Of a stretch of DNA of 64,000 nucleotides, positions 42,180 through 53,555 are shown piece by piece. Position 1 is the first letter of the stretch. Every line of letters begins with the position of its first letter. The position numbers and the translations under genes are program-made. The notes beneath the pieces were generated by a model. It was not told where the DNA came from, did no database searches, and saw only the letters and a program-made list of their open reading frames with translations. This DNA comes from Gelatoporia subvermispora B. Its lineage: Eukaryota; Basidiomycota; Agaricomycetes; Polyporales; Gelatoporiaceae. Location of the stretch: assembly GCA_000320605.2 (NCBI GenBank), contig KB445791.1, positions 1,887,854 to 1,951,853 on the forward strand. The letters are read 5' to 3'.

Positions 42180-43005
42180 TCATGGATGTATGTAACGATA
42201 CAGTGCTTTGTGATCAGTTCTCCTGTATTCCTTAGTTAGCATGGGGGCCGCTGGCAGAAGGAATATGCTCACCGTTAGAGGTGCAACCTCATCCAAAACC
42301 TTGGCCGCTCCTTCCACAATAATTTCCCATTCCACGCGGTGCAGGCGCTCCTCGAAAGCCTCCAGAGGCTCACCCGACTTGATCTCCACTTCCCGGACAA
42401 TGACCGGCTCACCGCGATCGACCTCCTTGACAACCCGATGCACCATGGCACCAGCATGCTTGATCTCACCGTTTTGGAACGCCTCATAGGCACGTTCGAT
42501 AGCGTGCGCGCCGTCGAACGCACCCGGGAGTGCAGGGTGGAGGTTGATCACAGGGATGGGCTTCTCCACCTGCGGCTCGCCCTCGAGAACTTTCTCGCCG
42601 TTCACCACTTCAAGGAACCCGTCGCCCATGATGTGCATCCAGCCTGCGAGCACGACGAGGTCCGGCTTCTCTCGGATAACAAGCCGCGCGACCTCGACGT
42701 CGTAGTCATCGCGGGTCTTGCCCGGGTTCGCCTTCAGGAAGGGCTGCAGCCCGAGATAGGCGGTGGGAACAGGCGGGTTCGCCTCCGCGGCGCGTGTGAG
42801 CCCGTACGCAGCCTTGCGGTTGGAAAGAACAAGGACTATACGGGCGTTTGGCAGGGCTTTGTTTTGGGCATCGATGAGGGCCTGCAGGTTGGTACCTGGT
42901 ACACACATTCCAGTAGATGCCACGATATCTGAGAGGATGGGACGCACCTGAGCCCGAGATGAGAACGACTATGCGTCGTTCTCTGACATGTCTGTTCTCT
43001 GACAT
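42180..43005 (-). CDS. ADE8: Phosphoribosylglycinamide formyltransferase
   Basis: Transfers a formyl group from 10-formyl-THF to GAR, the third step of de novo purine synthesis. Exon 1 (43005-42948) gives MSENRHVRERRIVVLISGSG; after a 52-base intron (42896-42947) exon 2 resumes TNLQALIDAQNKALPNARIV. Then comes VVLAGWMHIMGDGFLEV, followed by INLHPALPGAFDGAHAIERA with the conserved Asn/His pair, HAGAMVHRVVKEVDRGEPVI (catalytic Asp) and LEAFEERLHRVEW. The 3' end has a likely third exon: 42231-42272 is a 42-base GTGAGC...TAAG stretch with a GCTAAC branch-like site. It is a multiple of three, so both spliced and unspliced forms stay in frame to the stop at 42180. The start codon sits in a tandem CATGTCAGAGAAC duplication. 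Confidence 0.94.
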
Positions 43006-43693
43006 GGACTGGCGGGAAAGAGGGTCTGGAGAGGTATCTTCACGGGCGCTACTTGTGCAGCGCGCAAAGCAGGAGCTCGATCACCTACGACTGCGATGTC
43101 TATCTTGTCTGCTGACCCCGGTCTCGATATCCGCACACATACGATGGGAATTCATTCATACAATTCGCGCATCACGGGCCGCCCACTATGCTTGATCGAC
43201 TACGTCTATTTGAGTGCTCTGTTCGGACTGCTGCCTCGAACTCTCTCCCAGAATAATCCCGGCGGAACACGAACACGACTATTTTTGCACTGTGACACGC
43301 TATGACATGGGCATGAGAAAATAGAAGTCTTTCCTATTCAACTCACGGTGGATTTGACGCGGCGATGATACGGGGGAACCCTTCGCAATATCCGCCGGGC
43401 CCGTTGGCGAGCCCGTGTAAGTACCCGTATCGCTGCTATCTGCAAGACCAGACCACGGCTACGCAACATTTCGGAACCACCGTTCAGTTCCGAACATCCC
43501 AGCTATCTGGCATTCAGGGGGGGCGAGATGCTCGCAAATGACTGCGGTCAGGCTTCGTGAACTCTATCAGCTCGTGGTCGCCGTACAGCTCCCGTCGCTT
43601 CGTGCCTAGAGACATGTTCGACGTCGACTGAACCACTGTCTACCTCACACTCTCTGGTCATTTGCTCTGCCCTAGTTGAGAACACAGCCTGAG
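43006..43693. other. Shared 5' region of ADE8 and the P450 gene
   Basis: About 690 bases between divergent start codons. No gene supported; promoters of both neighbours are expected here. Confidence 0.45.
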
Positions 43694-46148
43694 ATGCCAG
43701 GTCTCCTCGTGATATCGCTCGTCATTCTCGTACTCTATGTGTTCAAGATCTATGTCGGATATCGCCGGGCCGTTGAGCGTATCCAGTGCGTCGTCCTAGT
43801 TCACCTAACAGAGACTGTGAGATGAATTTGGCGGATAAGTGACTTTCCTGGGTACCGCTCGTTCTACTACACTGCCAATCGACTTCTTAGAAAGCGCGTT
43901 CCCGGTGTCATAACGGGCGACCAAGCCTTCCACCACTACAAATTCGATGACTTTGCACACTATGGATGGGACATTCTATCTGCTGTGAGCGATGAGCGGC
44001 TACTGAGACAGTACTATAATAACACTGTATGAAGGTGACTGTGGCGCCCAAAACCAGGACTGCGTGGTATGTGGCAAACGTTGACGCCGTCAAGGCAAGC
44101 ACAGTTCCCAATGGCCCATGCCATGCATCATATGCACGAGAACTCATTGAAAACACAGATCATCACTGAGTCTCGGACAGCGTTCCGCAAACCTGTCGAG
44201 AGATATGACGTGCTTGGATTCTTTGGAAAGAATGTTGTCATAACCGAGGGCGAAGAGTGGAAGCGGCAGAGGAGAATCACGGCACCTCTGTTCTCTGAGG
44301 TATCATCAAGTGACTGCTCACTGCATCCCTTCGTCCTGAACCATTGCCCGTCTATAGCGAAACAATCGCTTTGTGTGGGACGAGTCTGTACGTTTGATGG
44401 AAGAATTGTTCGATCACTGGGGCAGCAAGGAACGGATAGCCCTAGATGACGCGACTGATTTATGCATTTCGGTAGGCCGACAGCCCAGGGTGCTCAGTAA
44501 TTCTCGCCGAGGTTTGACAAGTCCTCAATCTGCAGATTGCACTCCATGCCATAGCTGCTGCAGGCTTCGGCCGTCGCTTCTCTTGGGACACTGAGGCATC
44601 CGTCCCACCTGGTCACCAGATGCCCTTTAAGGTATCTCAATACGGAGGACAACGTTTAATGGTTATTGCTGACCTATGTCCCAGGATGCCTTACATATCG
44701 TCTCACGAGACCTGTTCTTCAAATTGATGTTCCCAAACTGGTTTCTGAAATGGGCTCCGATCAAGAAAATCAGAGTGTTTAGCACCGCATTTGTGGACTT
44801 TCAGGTACGCATTACAAATCGATGAAATTCTGCCAGAGATTGCTCTGCCGTTTGCTGACAAGAAGAATGGTAGAAATATATGCTGGAAATGATCGAAGAA
44901 CGAAAGGAAGAAGGAACCGAAGGACATTCCGATCTGTTCAGTAACCTTGTAGAGGCGGCCACGGGCGACCAGGATGCGTCGAACAAGCTGAGTTTCAGTG
45001 ATGTCACAGGCAAGTTGAACACGTTTCTGCATGCAACATCGTGATATTGAGAAATCGACGCTGTACGAAGGGAACATCTTCATCTTCCTCTTTGCAGGTC
45101 AGGTTCTTCTACCCAGATGTCAACCCATACTGACAATACCTCGCAATCCTAGGGCATGAGGTAAGGGATGTCTTCTCCGTCTGCGTCTCATCTAACCCTC
45201 GGAACAAGACGACTGCATATACATTGGCATTTGCGCTCGCTTTGCTTGCTCTATATCCAGAAGAGCAAGATAAGCTGTACCAGCATATCCGAGCAGCTCT
45301 ACCAAAGGGTGGCAGCCCGGTAAGTAGCTGGAAGTAATGTTTCAATCTCGCTCTAATACTCTGGGGACCCTGTAGAAATACGAAGACGTAGCAGCATTCT
45401 CGTATCCGTTAGCGTATGTCAATCCAGAAGCTACTAGTATTCTTGACTCATGCGGGCTGCAGTGTTTTCTACGAGACCCTACGAATGTTCCCTCCAGTAG
45501 GTCTCCGCTTTGTTGGTGATCTATGGGATGCGGCACAATACTCTACAGGTAGCGGGGCTCCCCAAGGTCTGCGAGGCCGACACAATGTTGATGGCGAGCA
45601 ATCCCGATGGGGATAATCTTCCCGTCTTCGTCCAAAAAGGCACAAGAGTCTGGATCAATGCCGCGGGGTTACATTATCATCGTATGTGACATTCTATTTC
45701 TATGTGTCGAAACTCTCTTAGAGATACGTACTTCTACTTAGCCCAGCACTGGCAAGACCCACACGCATTTAAGCCGTCGCGATTTCTCGGTGATTGGCCT
45801 CGCGAAGCATTCATGCCATTCAGCGGAGGGCTAAGAGCGTGCCTGGGTCGCAGGTGAGCATTCGTGGAATTTGTTTATCCGATGTCACCTTAATGTCTTA
45901 TTTTTGTAGATTCTCTGAATTGGAGGGCATCGTCGTTCTCACGATGCTCATCTCACGCTACAAAGTCGAAGTACTGGAAGAGCCTCGGTTCTCCGGAGAA
46001 ACATTCGAACAGCGCAAGCAACGCGTCCTGTCGGCTACTTCCTTCATCACATTAACGTTAGTCTCGAGTCTCATTGTAGCTACTCGTTCACTGAATGAAC
46101 TGCTTTAGGCCTGACAGAATTCCATTACATCTAGTAAAGCGAGACTGA
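43694..46148 (+). CDS. Cytochrome P450 monooxygenase
   Basis: A haem-thiolate monooxygenase anchored in the ER. The N-terminal membrane helix is LLVISLVILVLYVFKIYVGY. Conserved parts in order: RKPVERYDVLGFFGKNVVIT, EGEEWKRQRRITAPLFSE (helix C WxxxR), the I-helix IFLFAGHETTAYTLAFALAL (AGxET), the K-helix FYETLRMFPP (ExxR), FKPSRFLGDW (PERF-like region) and the haem loop FMPFSGGLRACLGRRFSELE (FxxGxRxCxG with the Cys ligand). The C-terminal exon reads PDRIPLHLVKRD. About 13 short introns, some leaving exons of 20-30 codons; splice borders between 45470 and 45700 are the least certain. Substrate unknown. The general look is that of Agaricomycete-expanded P450 families; I do not assign a CYP number. 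Confidence 0.88.
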
Positions 46149-46488
46149 TGCACGGCGGACGAGATGAAAGATGGTTAGGCTTTAAGGAACAGCCGCAACG
46201 ACTTACGGATGGTAGCAGTAGTATATGGGCATTCTTGAGTGTGTTGACAATGCTATTCCGATATTAGCAATTTTGTCACCGAGCTATGTACGTGAGGTAA
46301 TTCGACCGAAATTGACGGGTCGAGCCTTGACATGCTTGACCTAAGCGCCGGGGAGCATGTGAAAGCGCGTACCCGCAGTGACGTCACGCTGTACAGCGAC
46401 CCAAGGGGGCGCGCACACTTGGCGCAACTGGTGCTTCCACGTCTTCAATCCTTTCAACTATTGTCCAGTAAACCGCGTCCCTCCGACT

Positions 46489-47364
46489 ATGTCCACCTTT
46501 CCAGATTACTATAAATTGTTGGGCGTATCGAAGACTGCGACCACTGATGAGATCAGACAAGCGTACAAGAAGGAGTCTTTGAAGTAAGCCGCGCGATTGG
46601 CCCATCGAAGAGCGTACCACTTACCCCTGCAGTTTGCAGGACACATCCCGACAGGATTGTGAATGCGACTCCAGCGGAGAAGAAAGCGGCAACTGAGCGA
46701 TTCCAGGTGATTCGCTTTGTAACTTTCAACGCCGTGGCCCGTAGAGCTGATGCATATCCCACAGGCGGTAGCTGACGCGTACTACGTGCTCTCTGATCCT
46801 ACCAGGCGGAGAGAGTATGATAGCCTGTACACTTCTCGAGGGCCACAAGAGAAGACCCCCGACCCAAACGCCTCAGCGAACTTCTTCTCTACATTTGCCA
46901 ACATGTTCGGTGGACGGGGTACCGGCCCATCTGCAACAGGCGCGACCCCTGCGGATAGGCCGGATGCAGACAACATGTTCGCTGACGTATTCGAGGATGT
47001 ATGTGAATTGGCTCTGGGCTGTGTAATGTGTGTTGATGATCTTCACAGCTGCTTCGCCCCGAAGTCGAGCGACACCTCCCTTGGTGGACTTGGCTCGGTG
47101 CCGTCTGTGGTGCTGGTCTAGGATTCATCATTGCCAATATTCCTGGCTTAATGGTCGGAGCCTATGCGGGTAACAGATTGGGTGCAATACGCGATGCGAA
47201 GGGAAAGAGTGTGGCTGCGGTGTTCAGTGATCTGGGTGGAAGCCAAAAGGCGGAGGTGTGTTGTCTAGAGCGTCTGGGATGGGAAGAAACTGATGACTAG
47301 ACTCTGTTAGATCTTGAAAGCCCTCGCAGCCAAAGTCTTGGGCGCAGCAGCCAATTCCTTCTGA
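46489..47364 (+). CDS. J-domain protein with Gly-rich membrane segment
   Basis: An Hsp40-type co-chaperone. The N-terminal J domain reads YYKLLGVSKTATTDEIRQAY, KKESLK; the intron 46585 to about 46639 leads to THPDRIVNATPAEKKAATER with the essential HPD, then AVADAYYVLSDPTRRREYDS. A Phe-rich middle (NFFSTFANMFGGRG) is followed by a hydrophobic Gly-spaced segment (LGAVCGAGLGFIIANIPGLM, VGAYAGNRLGAIRDAKGKSV) that could cross or associate with a membrane, and a short C-terminal exon ending LGAAANSF. About five introns; near 200-230 residues. The location (mitochondrial, ER or lipid droplet) cannot be told. The start is at the ATG before STFPDYYK; an in-frame ATG at 46378 is upstream but adds a non-conserved tail. 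Confidence 0.85.
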
Positions 47365-47630
47365 TCTTTCACTGTCCTTATTTGGCAAATTCGGTCCTGA
47401 TTCATGGTGTATGAGTCTCACAATGAGTTCTTTTGTATGTATAATAATACATTCGGGACACTTGTCTTACATCGTCACGCATCGTGAATTATACATGACC
47501 TCCAGCTGGAGATCCCAAGTGCCCTAAATCCTCGCAGGGGGCACAAACAGATCAATTAGGACACCTGCCCAGGAGAATGCACAGAAGAGGCATGGAGGAT
47601 TTCTTCGACTTGGAACAATATCTCTAATAA

Positions 47631-49796
47631 CTAAGAAATGCAAAACTCTAGTGTCCCCGAGCTTTGTATATCGAGGGTCGTGAGTCCTGCATGCCTCTTT
47701 ACCTCGTCTTCGACCAGCCAAGTAACCAGTACTCTCCGGATATATACGCATTCCATACGTGTTTCTCGCCCAGCTTCTGAGTCACAGCATGAGGCTGGAG
47801 CAAGTACTGCCACAGCTCCTTGCATCTGGTGCGGCTTCGGCAATGACCCATCGAACAGGAGAGCGCTGCAAGTATAGTCTTTGGCGATGCGACTTCCCGA
47901 ACTGTCCTCCCTCTCAGAATCGTCAACGGAGAACTTCGGGCCCGCTGAGTTCTCACGAAGACACCACCTCTCTTTCGCTTCGAACGTGGTTTGTTTGAAC
48001 GCGATGTATGCGTATTTGGAGATGAGGCCTGCAGGGGTGCATATCGCATCTTTCCTAGTCGTGTTGAGCTCTGCACGGGCTCCACGCACCATGAACGTTG
48101 CTGGAGCCCATTGGAATCCAGGAGAGTCGATTTTAGGTCCAGAGAGGAATATGATGTTCGAGGCAACTTTCCCTACCCGAAGTAGCAGAGCCTTCATCCG
48201 CTCATTCGCTGGCAAGCCCGCCAACTCGTATGCGTCGACATCTAGTAAGCTGGAGATAGCAAGAGTTTCATCTGAGAGCCTGCTTGTCGTTCTCCATCGC
48301 AAGGAGCGCGCGACGTCTCCTAATCCGAAACTTTCGCCTAACTGCCCGTATTCTTGACGCTTCAGAAGTCGCATGATTTCGATCACTAGCGTGACCTTCA
48401 AGAAATCCAGCGTATCTCTGCCTTGCGGAAGGAGTTCGTCGATAGTCAAAAGACCATCTGAAAACTCGAAGGCAAGCTTCTTAGCCAGCAAAGCTTCTTG
48501 CAATGTCCAGACGCGTTGCATCCAGCCCGACGTGAGAACACGCAATAACTTCTCCTCCAATGGAGCGCTGACAGAACAAGTTCTTATGCCAGAGTCGATG
48601 ACGAGGACGGCAGCGGCATTCTTGTAGGTCTGGCCCATTAAACCTATCGCGCGTTTTCTGGATTCGTTCCGCTCGGGTATGCATAGCGCGTCTATCCAGA
48701 ATGCGCCGCCGTTGACTCTCAATTGTCGGACAAGGATTTCCAGACGCTGCACTTGGCACATGGGAAGTCCGTGCTCCGTGGTGCTTCCGAGGCCGTCAGC
48801 CCAAACGTGGGATATAGCGACAAAAGGGGTGTCAAGAGCACTAACGCAAGATAAGTCGGAGGTGTTGGAAGCAGAGCTACCACAATGAAAAGAAACCACA
48901 GGGATTTGCCAGTTGTCGAGCTTTGAAACGACACCTTCCAGGGAAGGTCGCGAGTGTGTGCATTGACAAGAGTTATCGATATGGCGATTGGAGTAATTGG
49001 ATGTGTCAATGGTGTTGACAATACATCCATCTGATGAGCACGAATCATGTGTGGACAGCCCAGCGCCCTGGCGCACATACGGCTTGCATGTACTTGCGTA
49101 TCCCGCGGTACACATGTTTTCCTGCAGAATCCGCATAGTGAATGGACACCAACCCTTCATCATCATCGCCCGGTTACGCCCTTCATCGAATGCACCAACA
49201 AACGTCCATTTGAACCCTTTCTTGGCATGCGCAACGAATTGGTGCATTACGAACGTCATGGCTTCTCCGATGACTGCGATCATGAAGAGGATTCGAGCAA
49301 TGTCGGATTTAGGGATGCCAGCTTTGGCGAAATGACCAAGATGTGCACGCCGAACCTCCACCAGCAATGTCGCGTGTGCCTGTTCTAGCACTTTTTCGGC
49401 GCGTTCGAGCCATTGCCTATCCGCATCGAGGTTACGCTTGCTCAGGGAGTAGATGCGGAACCCAGCATCGAGGACAATGAGGCGTAAGTTGCGAGACGAC
49501 ACTATTGGTTTTCCGCTAGCGTCTTGTTGTATCAGAAGGCTCTCTGGAATGTTTCGCTCCACAACGGCCTCAATAAGGCCGAATGTCAGCCAACTCTGGT
49601 GCACAGCGGCAATCTCGCGCAGAATCGCTGAATGCGAAAGCCTTTCCAATCCCGACGGTTCTCTGAGCTGCCGGTAATCTTGAAAGGCGACCAGCGGGAA
49701 TCCGTCGTGCTTGCCACCGAGCCAAGGGCTATCCTGAGCAACAAGGGATGTAGATGTTGGTATCGATGTCATCAGTTGGAAATGCGACGTGAACAC
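47631..49796 (-). CDS. HET-domain protein (heterokaryon incompatibility type)
   Basis: A single open frame of 721 codons, unlike the intron-rich neighbours. A HET domain lies at roughly residues 324-435: FVAISHVWADGLGSTTEHGL, FWIDALCIPERNESRKRAIG, MGQTYKNAAAVLVIDSGI and SGWMQRVWTLQEALLAKK, with the typical SHVW, WIDALCIP and R.WTLQE motifs. The first 300 residues are alpha-helical and His/Cys-containing with no known domain; the C-terminal 290 residues are typical of HET proteins and not assigned. HET domains trigger cell death when non-self partners are sensed in fungal fusion; here the role is inferred from the family. The start may be at 49796 or at the next Met (49772). It converges on the J-domain gene. 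Many paralogs would be expected in an Agaricomycete. Confidence 0.88.
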   Translation of the reverse strand: MFTSHFQLMTSIPTSTSLVAQDSPWLGGKHDGFPLVAFQDYRQLREPSGLERLSHSAILREIAAVHQSWLTFGLIEAVVERNIPESLLIQQDASGKPIVSSRNLRLIVLDAGFRIYSLSKRNLDADRQWLERAEKVLEQAHATLLVEVRRAHLGHFAKAGIPKSDIARILFMIAVIGEAMTFVMHQFVAHAKKGFKWTFVGAFDEGRNRAMMMKGWCPFTMRILQENMCTAGYASTCKPYVRQGAGLSTHDSCSSDGCIVNTIDTSNYSNRHIDNSCQCTHSRPSLEGVVSKLDNWQIPVVSFHCGSSASNTSDLSCVSALDTPFVAISHVWADGLGSTTEHGLPMCQVQRLEILVRQLRVNGGAFWIDALCIPERNESRKRAIGLMGQTYKNAAAVLVIDSGIRTCSVSAPLEEKLLRVLTSGWMQRVWTLQEALLAKKLAFEFSDGLLTIDELLPQGRDTLDFLKVTLVIEIMRLLKRQEYGQLGESFGLGDVARSLRWRTTSRLSDETLAISSLLDVDAYELAGLPANERMKALLLRVGKVASNIIFLSGPKIDSPGFQWAPATFMVRGARAELNTTRKDAICTPAGLISKYAYIAFKQTTFEAKERWCLRENSAGPKFSVDDSEREDSSGSRIAKDYTCSALLFDGSLPKPHQMQGAVAVLAPASCCDSEAGRETRMECVYIRRVLVTWLVEDEVKRHAGLTTLDIQSSGTLEFCIS

Positions 49797-50421
49797 TCCT
49801 TGAACGTGGTGGACGGATCGAAGGCAAAGAATGGCGCGTCAGGAATGCCACACAAAGCATTGATATGCATACGTACTTGCGTTACTTGCGTTGACTTGAG
49901 GTGTAACAAGAGAGAGAACCTCCGGCGTGGGTTACTTGTTGCGATGAATCCCAAGTGAGACGTAACTCTAAACTTGGTGACTAGAAGGCACAAACCACGC
50001 GAGATGCAGGGAGCATGTGACTCAAATTCGTCTGTCGAAATTCCTCGAGATGCTTTGACTGAGCACAGTTGTAGACGAACAAAATTGCGAGCGCACATAT
50101 GACACTAATGTACATGATGACTGGCAATCGATTGATTGGCTGGACACAAGAAAATCCAGGAGATGTTCGGACCGAGATTGGAGCGCGGTTTGTGTATAGG
50201 AAGCGCTTTCGGGCGGAATGTTACCAATATGGTGTGAACCGAGCTAAGTCGATGTCAGATGTGAAAGCACAATGGGGCGACGTGCACAAGTGGATGAGTT
50301 ACCGCCCATGTACCAATAACATCTAAATAGGCCTACCAACACTTCGTGATAGCTCAGCATGCTATTCTATTACGGAGAAGAGACACATCTTGAGACATTC
50401 GTACTACTAGCCAAATGAGAC
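49797..50421. other. Intergenic between the HET gene and the BTB gene
   Basis: About 625 bases: the 5' side of the HET gene and the 3' side of the BTB gene. Contains a tandem ACTTGCGTT at about 49874-49891. No gene supported. Confidence 0.45.
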
Positions 50422-51478
50422 CTACGACTGAGATATAGGCCATTCCATTTGAATGCCGAAGAACCTCGGGAGTTTTTTCCATAGAGCAGCCTGCTGTTCT
50501 TTCGCTCGTTTATTGAAAGTGTCTCGACAGACTGAACAAAGGTTCATTGAACGATCTCCCCAAGATTGCAGTGGATCAAGTGTGGCGACGCGTTTAGAGC
50601 CTATCATGGCCATAACCTTGACATTTGATCTGTAATGCTCCCTGCATGCCCCGTCGACAAGACATTTCGATCGCATCTGTGCATCATAGTCGTAGATTTG
50701 CAGGAAGGCGGCGGCACCAGCAGCGGCAAGCTTCGCTTTGGCAGCAATGCATATCTTTAGGTCGTTCGATGACAGCTGGTCTTTTCGTTGACCTCTGCTC
50801 ACTCCGTCGACGAGAGGCCCGTCCAATTGACAGCAGGCATAATACGCCATTGGAAGGATGGACTGGTTGCCTATCAGGTGGCAGAGGACGACGACGGTAA
50901 TGGCGTCATGCAGCATCATAGGCAAGGGCGACTGCCAAAGGTAATCCTCGATGGTGCAGCCATCAGGAGGCCTAGTGGTATAGACAGATTCGAGCATATT
51001 GAGTGCCTCTTGGTAGATGTCCTTCAAGTCATATTTATGACCTAGTCGGATAACAGCAGAGACGACAGCGAATTCAGCGGGTGACTCGGGCTGATAGAGT
51101 CTAGAATTGACACAATGTCTATGGGCGACGGACAGGCTAAAAGTCGCGAATTACTCACTTAACGTTGCCAAAGATCAATCACAGAAGGTGCGCTAGGTCA
51201 CTTGCACTGTCGGACAAGTGAACGAGAGGGCACCCATCCATAGCCTCTCTTGCGTCCGGTTGAGGAATTGTGAACATGTCATGGAAAATTGGTGAATACT
51301 GCGACAACACTCCTTGATAGACCCGGAATGCTACGTTCTCCGCTACCAAAATGATGTTTCCGTCCTCGAACCAGATCTCGTTGCGCTCGAGGCTGACGTT
51401 CGAGTCTGTATTATGAACTATTTTGTCTTGGGCTTCGGTTCTTGCGCGTTTACTCGACGGCTCGCCGCTCGAAGACAT
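50422..51478 (-). pseudogene. BTB/POZ domain gene with in-frame stop (basidiomycete type)
   Basis: The start at 51478 gives MSSSGEPSSKRARTEAQDK, then the basidiomycete BTB block NEIWFEDGNIILVAENVAFR, VYQGVLSQYSPIFHDMFTIP, DGCPLVHLSDSASDLAHLL. At 51179-51181 the frame meets TGA, yet seven sense codons that continue the family pattern (LIFGNVK) follow it up to a good GTGAGT donor. After a 57-base intron the frame resumes LYQPESPAEFAVVSAVIRLG, HKYDLKDIYQEALNMLESVY and runs to the stop at 50422 through a Cys-rich end (NLCSVCRDTFNKRAKEQQ). A CGA-to-TGA change explains the stop. Alternatively, a GT at 51180-51179 could act as donor and skip the stop in frame (see findings). Either a recent pseudogene or a gene with an unusual splice form. 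Confidence 0.72.
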
Positions 51479-51772
51479 TGCGAAACAGTATGTAATCAAA
51501 CAGAGTCTAAGACTGGTGCCGTGCTGAGCGTGTTGGAGGATCAAACGAGAGGAGACGAGTCGCTACATAAGAGTACGCCTGCAACTCGCTTAGATCGCCG
51601 TCTGCACGAGCGTCCTAAATTGGTCCCAGCTGGTGCCAATGCCCGCCCTGGCCGGGCGGACGGCCAAAGTCGTTGCTCTGCGGGCATGCCAGCACTGTCC
51701 GCCTCATTTGAACACGAATACCCTCCTGCTCTGATTTTGTTTGACACTTCCCCAGCGGTGATCGCCAGCAGC

Positions 51773-53555
51773 ATGGCGGACGCGAGAAAACTGCGACCAA
51801 GGACTCCGCGTCAATCAACGACCAAGGAAGCCGCTTCAGGTCAGATGCTATGTTGCTCCGAGCATTCGAACATTGGCTGATGTCTTCCTGTTGCGCTTTG
51901 TTGTGTCTCAAGTATCGGGACGGAAGAGAGCGACTAGTGTGCCTGCGAGCGGGAGCAACGGGAGCAAACGGTCAGGATGGCTAGGTGAGTCTCGCTCGTT
52001 CTCCGAACAGCGTGTCGGTTGGCTCATCTGGGTCACTGTACAGATTGTGTACTTGTTTCTACGCCCTTCAGAAAAAGTCGAAATCCGATCTATCTGTTAT
52101 TGCACTAGCTGACCTCGCCCAGGACACGCAGAACACGCCGCGGACGAGCCTGGATTTTTCTCGGCTTCCCAACCGAACCCAACTACGGCGGCTGAATCGA
52201 TATGTGCGTCCCTGATGCATTCTTTCATGTCACGACCCTGCATCATAACGACTTGTGTCGGACAGCAACACATCGTGGTACGGCGCGTAAATCACGCTCT
52301 ACACGAGACAGCGCCCCTTCAAGCACTCGGAAGAAGGCTGCACAGTCCACAGGAAGAGGCCGCAAACGTGCAAGAGATCCTTCGCCGACATCCATTCGAG
52401 TGCCTTCACAAACATCCACACAGGCCCAAGACGACACCACACATATCCTGGAATCACGAGGGACTGGCTTGCTGACTCCGGCGCCATCCTCCATCCTCCA
52501 GACGCACCGCAAGAGCCCTGCATCCCAGGATGACCGCGTCCCTGAAACCGAAAACTCCTCCATTGAGGATGAGCGGCGTCGGGAGAAGGGTAAAGGAAAG
52601 CTTCGCGCGCAATCAGCGGGCTCTGCTGCTCCTGCAATTGCGGCAGATGTTCGCGAACCCGCCCCAAGGCCCAGCAAACGTCGGAGACTGTCAGCTGCTG
52701 TTTCCCCTCAAGAGGCACCGGATGGGAGCCACTCTTCATCCGTTCATGCCGAAGAGCTCGAAACGCGCGAGGACACGTCTCAGCACATGTCCGAAGATGA
52801 GCCCTCGGGCGATTTTGGCTTCCAGCTTCTCGATGTGCAGGACGTGGCAGCGCTACCCGTGATCTCAGACGACCCTGGTTCGGCTTTGGACGTATCTGTT
52901 CCGTCCGAGCTAAGCCTGTACGTCCCGCCCGGAGTTCGGCAGCTCATTGACAGTGCGTATCCTTCGCCCCTCATTGCTTCGATGCCCGTCTGACCGTGCT
53001 ATGGTCTCAGATATGAAGCAATCCCTGCGTATGGCGACTGTCGCGCGCGACAAGGCCGAGACGCGCTACGCCGCCGAGGTGCAGCGGCGTGTTGATGCGG
53101 AGCGCACTATCGCGCAGCTGACCGAGCAGAACATCCAGCTCGAGCTCGAGGCGCGCGCCTGGACGAACGCCGTCGCAGAGGCGATCGCACCCCAGTTGTC
53201 ACCATCTCTCGCCGCGAGTCCCGAACGGCGTGAAGGGCCGTGCCCCGCGAGCGAGCAGCGAGATCCACCCGCGTCCAGCGAGAGTGCGCCCGTTTCCCAG
53301 GTGCGGTCATCGCGCGCGGTGTCCGAGCTTCTCCGAGAATCTGTGCCTGTGGAGACACAAGACCGCCCGCTGTTGGAAATACCTACTTCTGTCTCTGCTT
53401 TCACCAATAAGTCGTTAAATTTGTCGGAGCGAGTAGCAGGTATGCTATGTCTTTCCTGTGCTAGTACGATCCGTGGACTCACATGCATCACCATCAAAGC
53501 TGTCCAGGACTTTCTAGCCAAATTGATTCCGATGCCGACAACTGATCAGACATGA
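51773..53555 (+). CDS. Unknown coiled-coil, Ser/Arg-rich protein
   Basis: The start at 51773 gives MADARKLRPRTPRQSTTKEA, followed by short exons (SGRKRATSVPASGSNGSKRS; SDLSVIALADLAQDTQN, then TSLDFSRLPNRTQLRRLNRY) with clean GTGAGT/GTGCGT donors. A long exon to about 52952 is Ser/Pro/Arg-rich with KR-type nuclear signals (RPSKRRRLSAAV). It ends in ELSLYVPPGVRQLIDSAY; the next exon starts DMKQSLRMATVARDKAETRY and forms a coiled coil (AEVQRRVDAERTIAQLTEQN, IQLELEARAWTNAVAEAI). The last exon ends VQDFLAKLIPMPTTDQT. At least six exons. No family recognised; a nuclear scaffold protein is a guess from composition. The regularity of the splice sites makes the gene itself credible. Confidence 0.75.
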
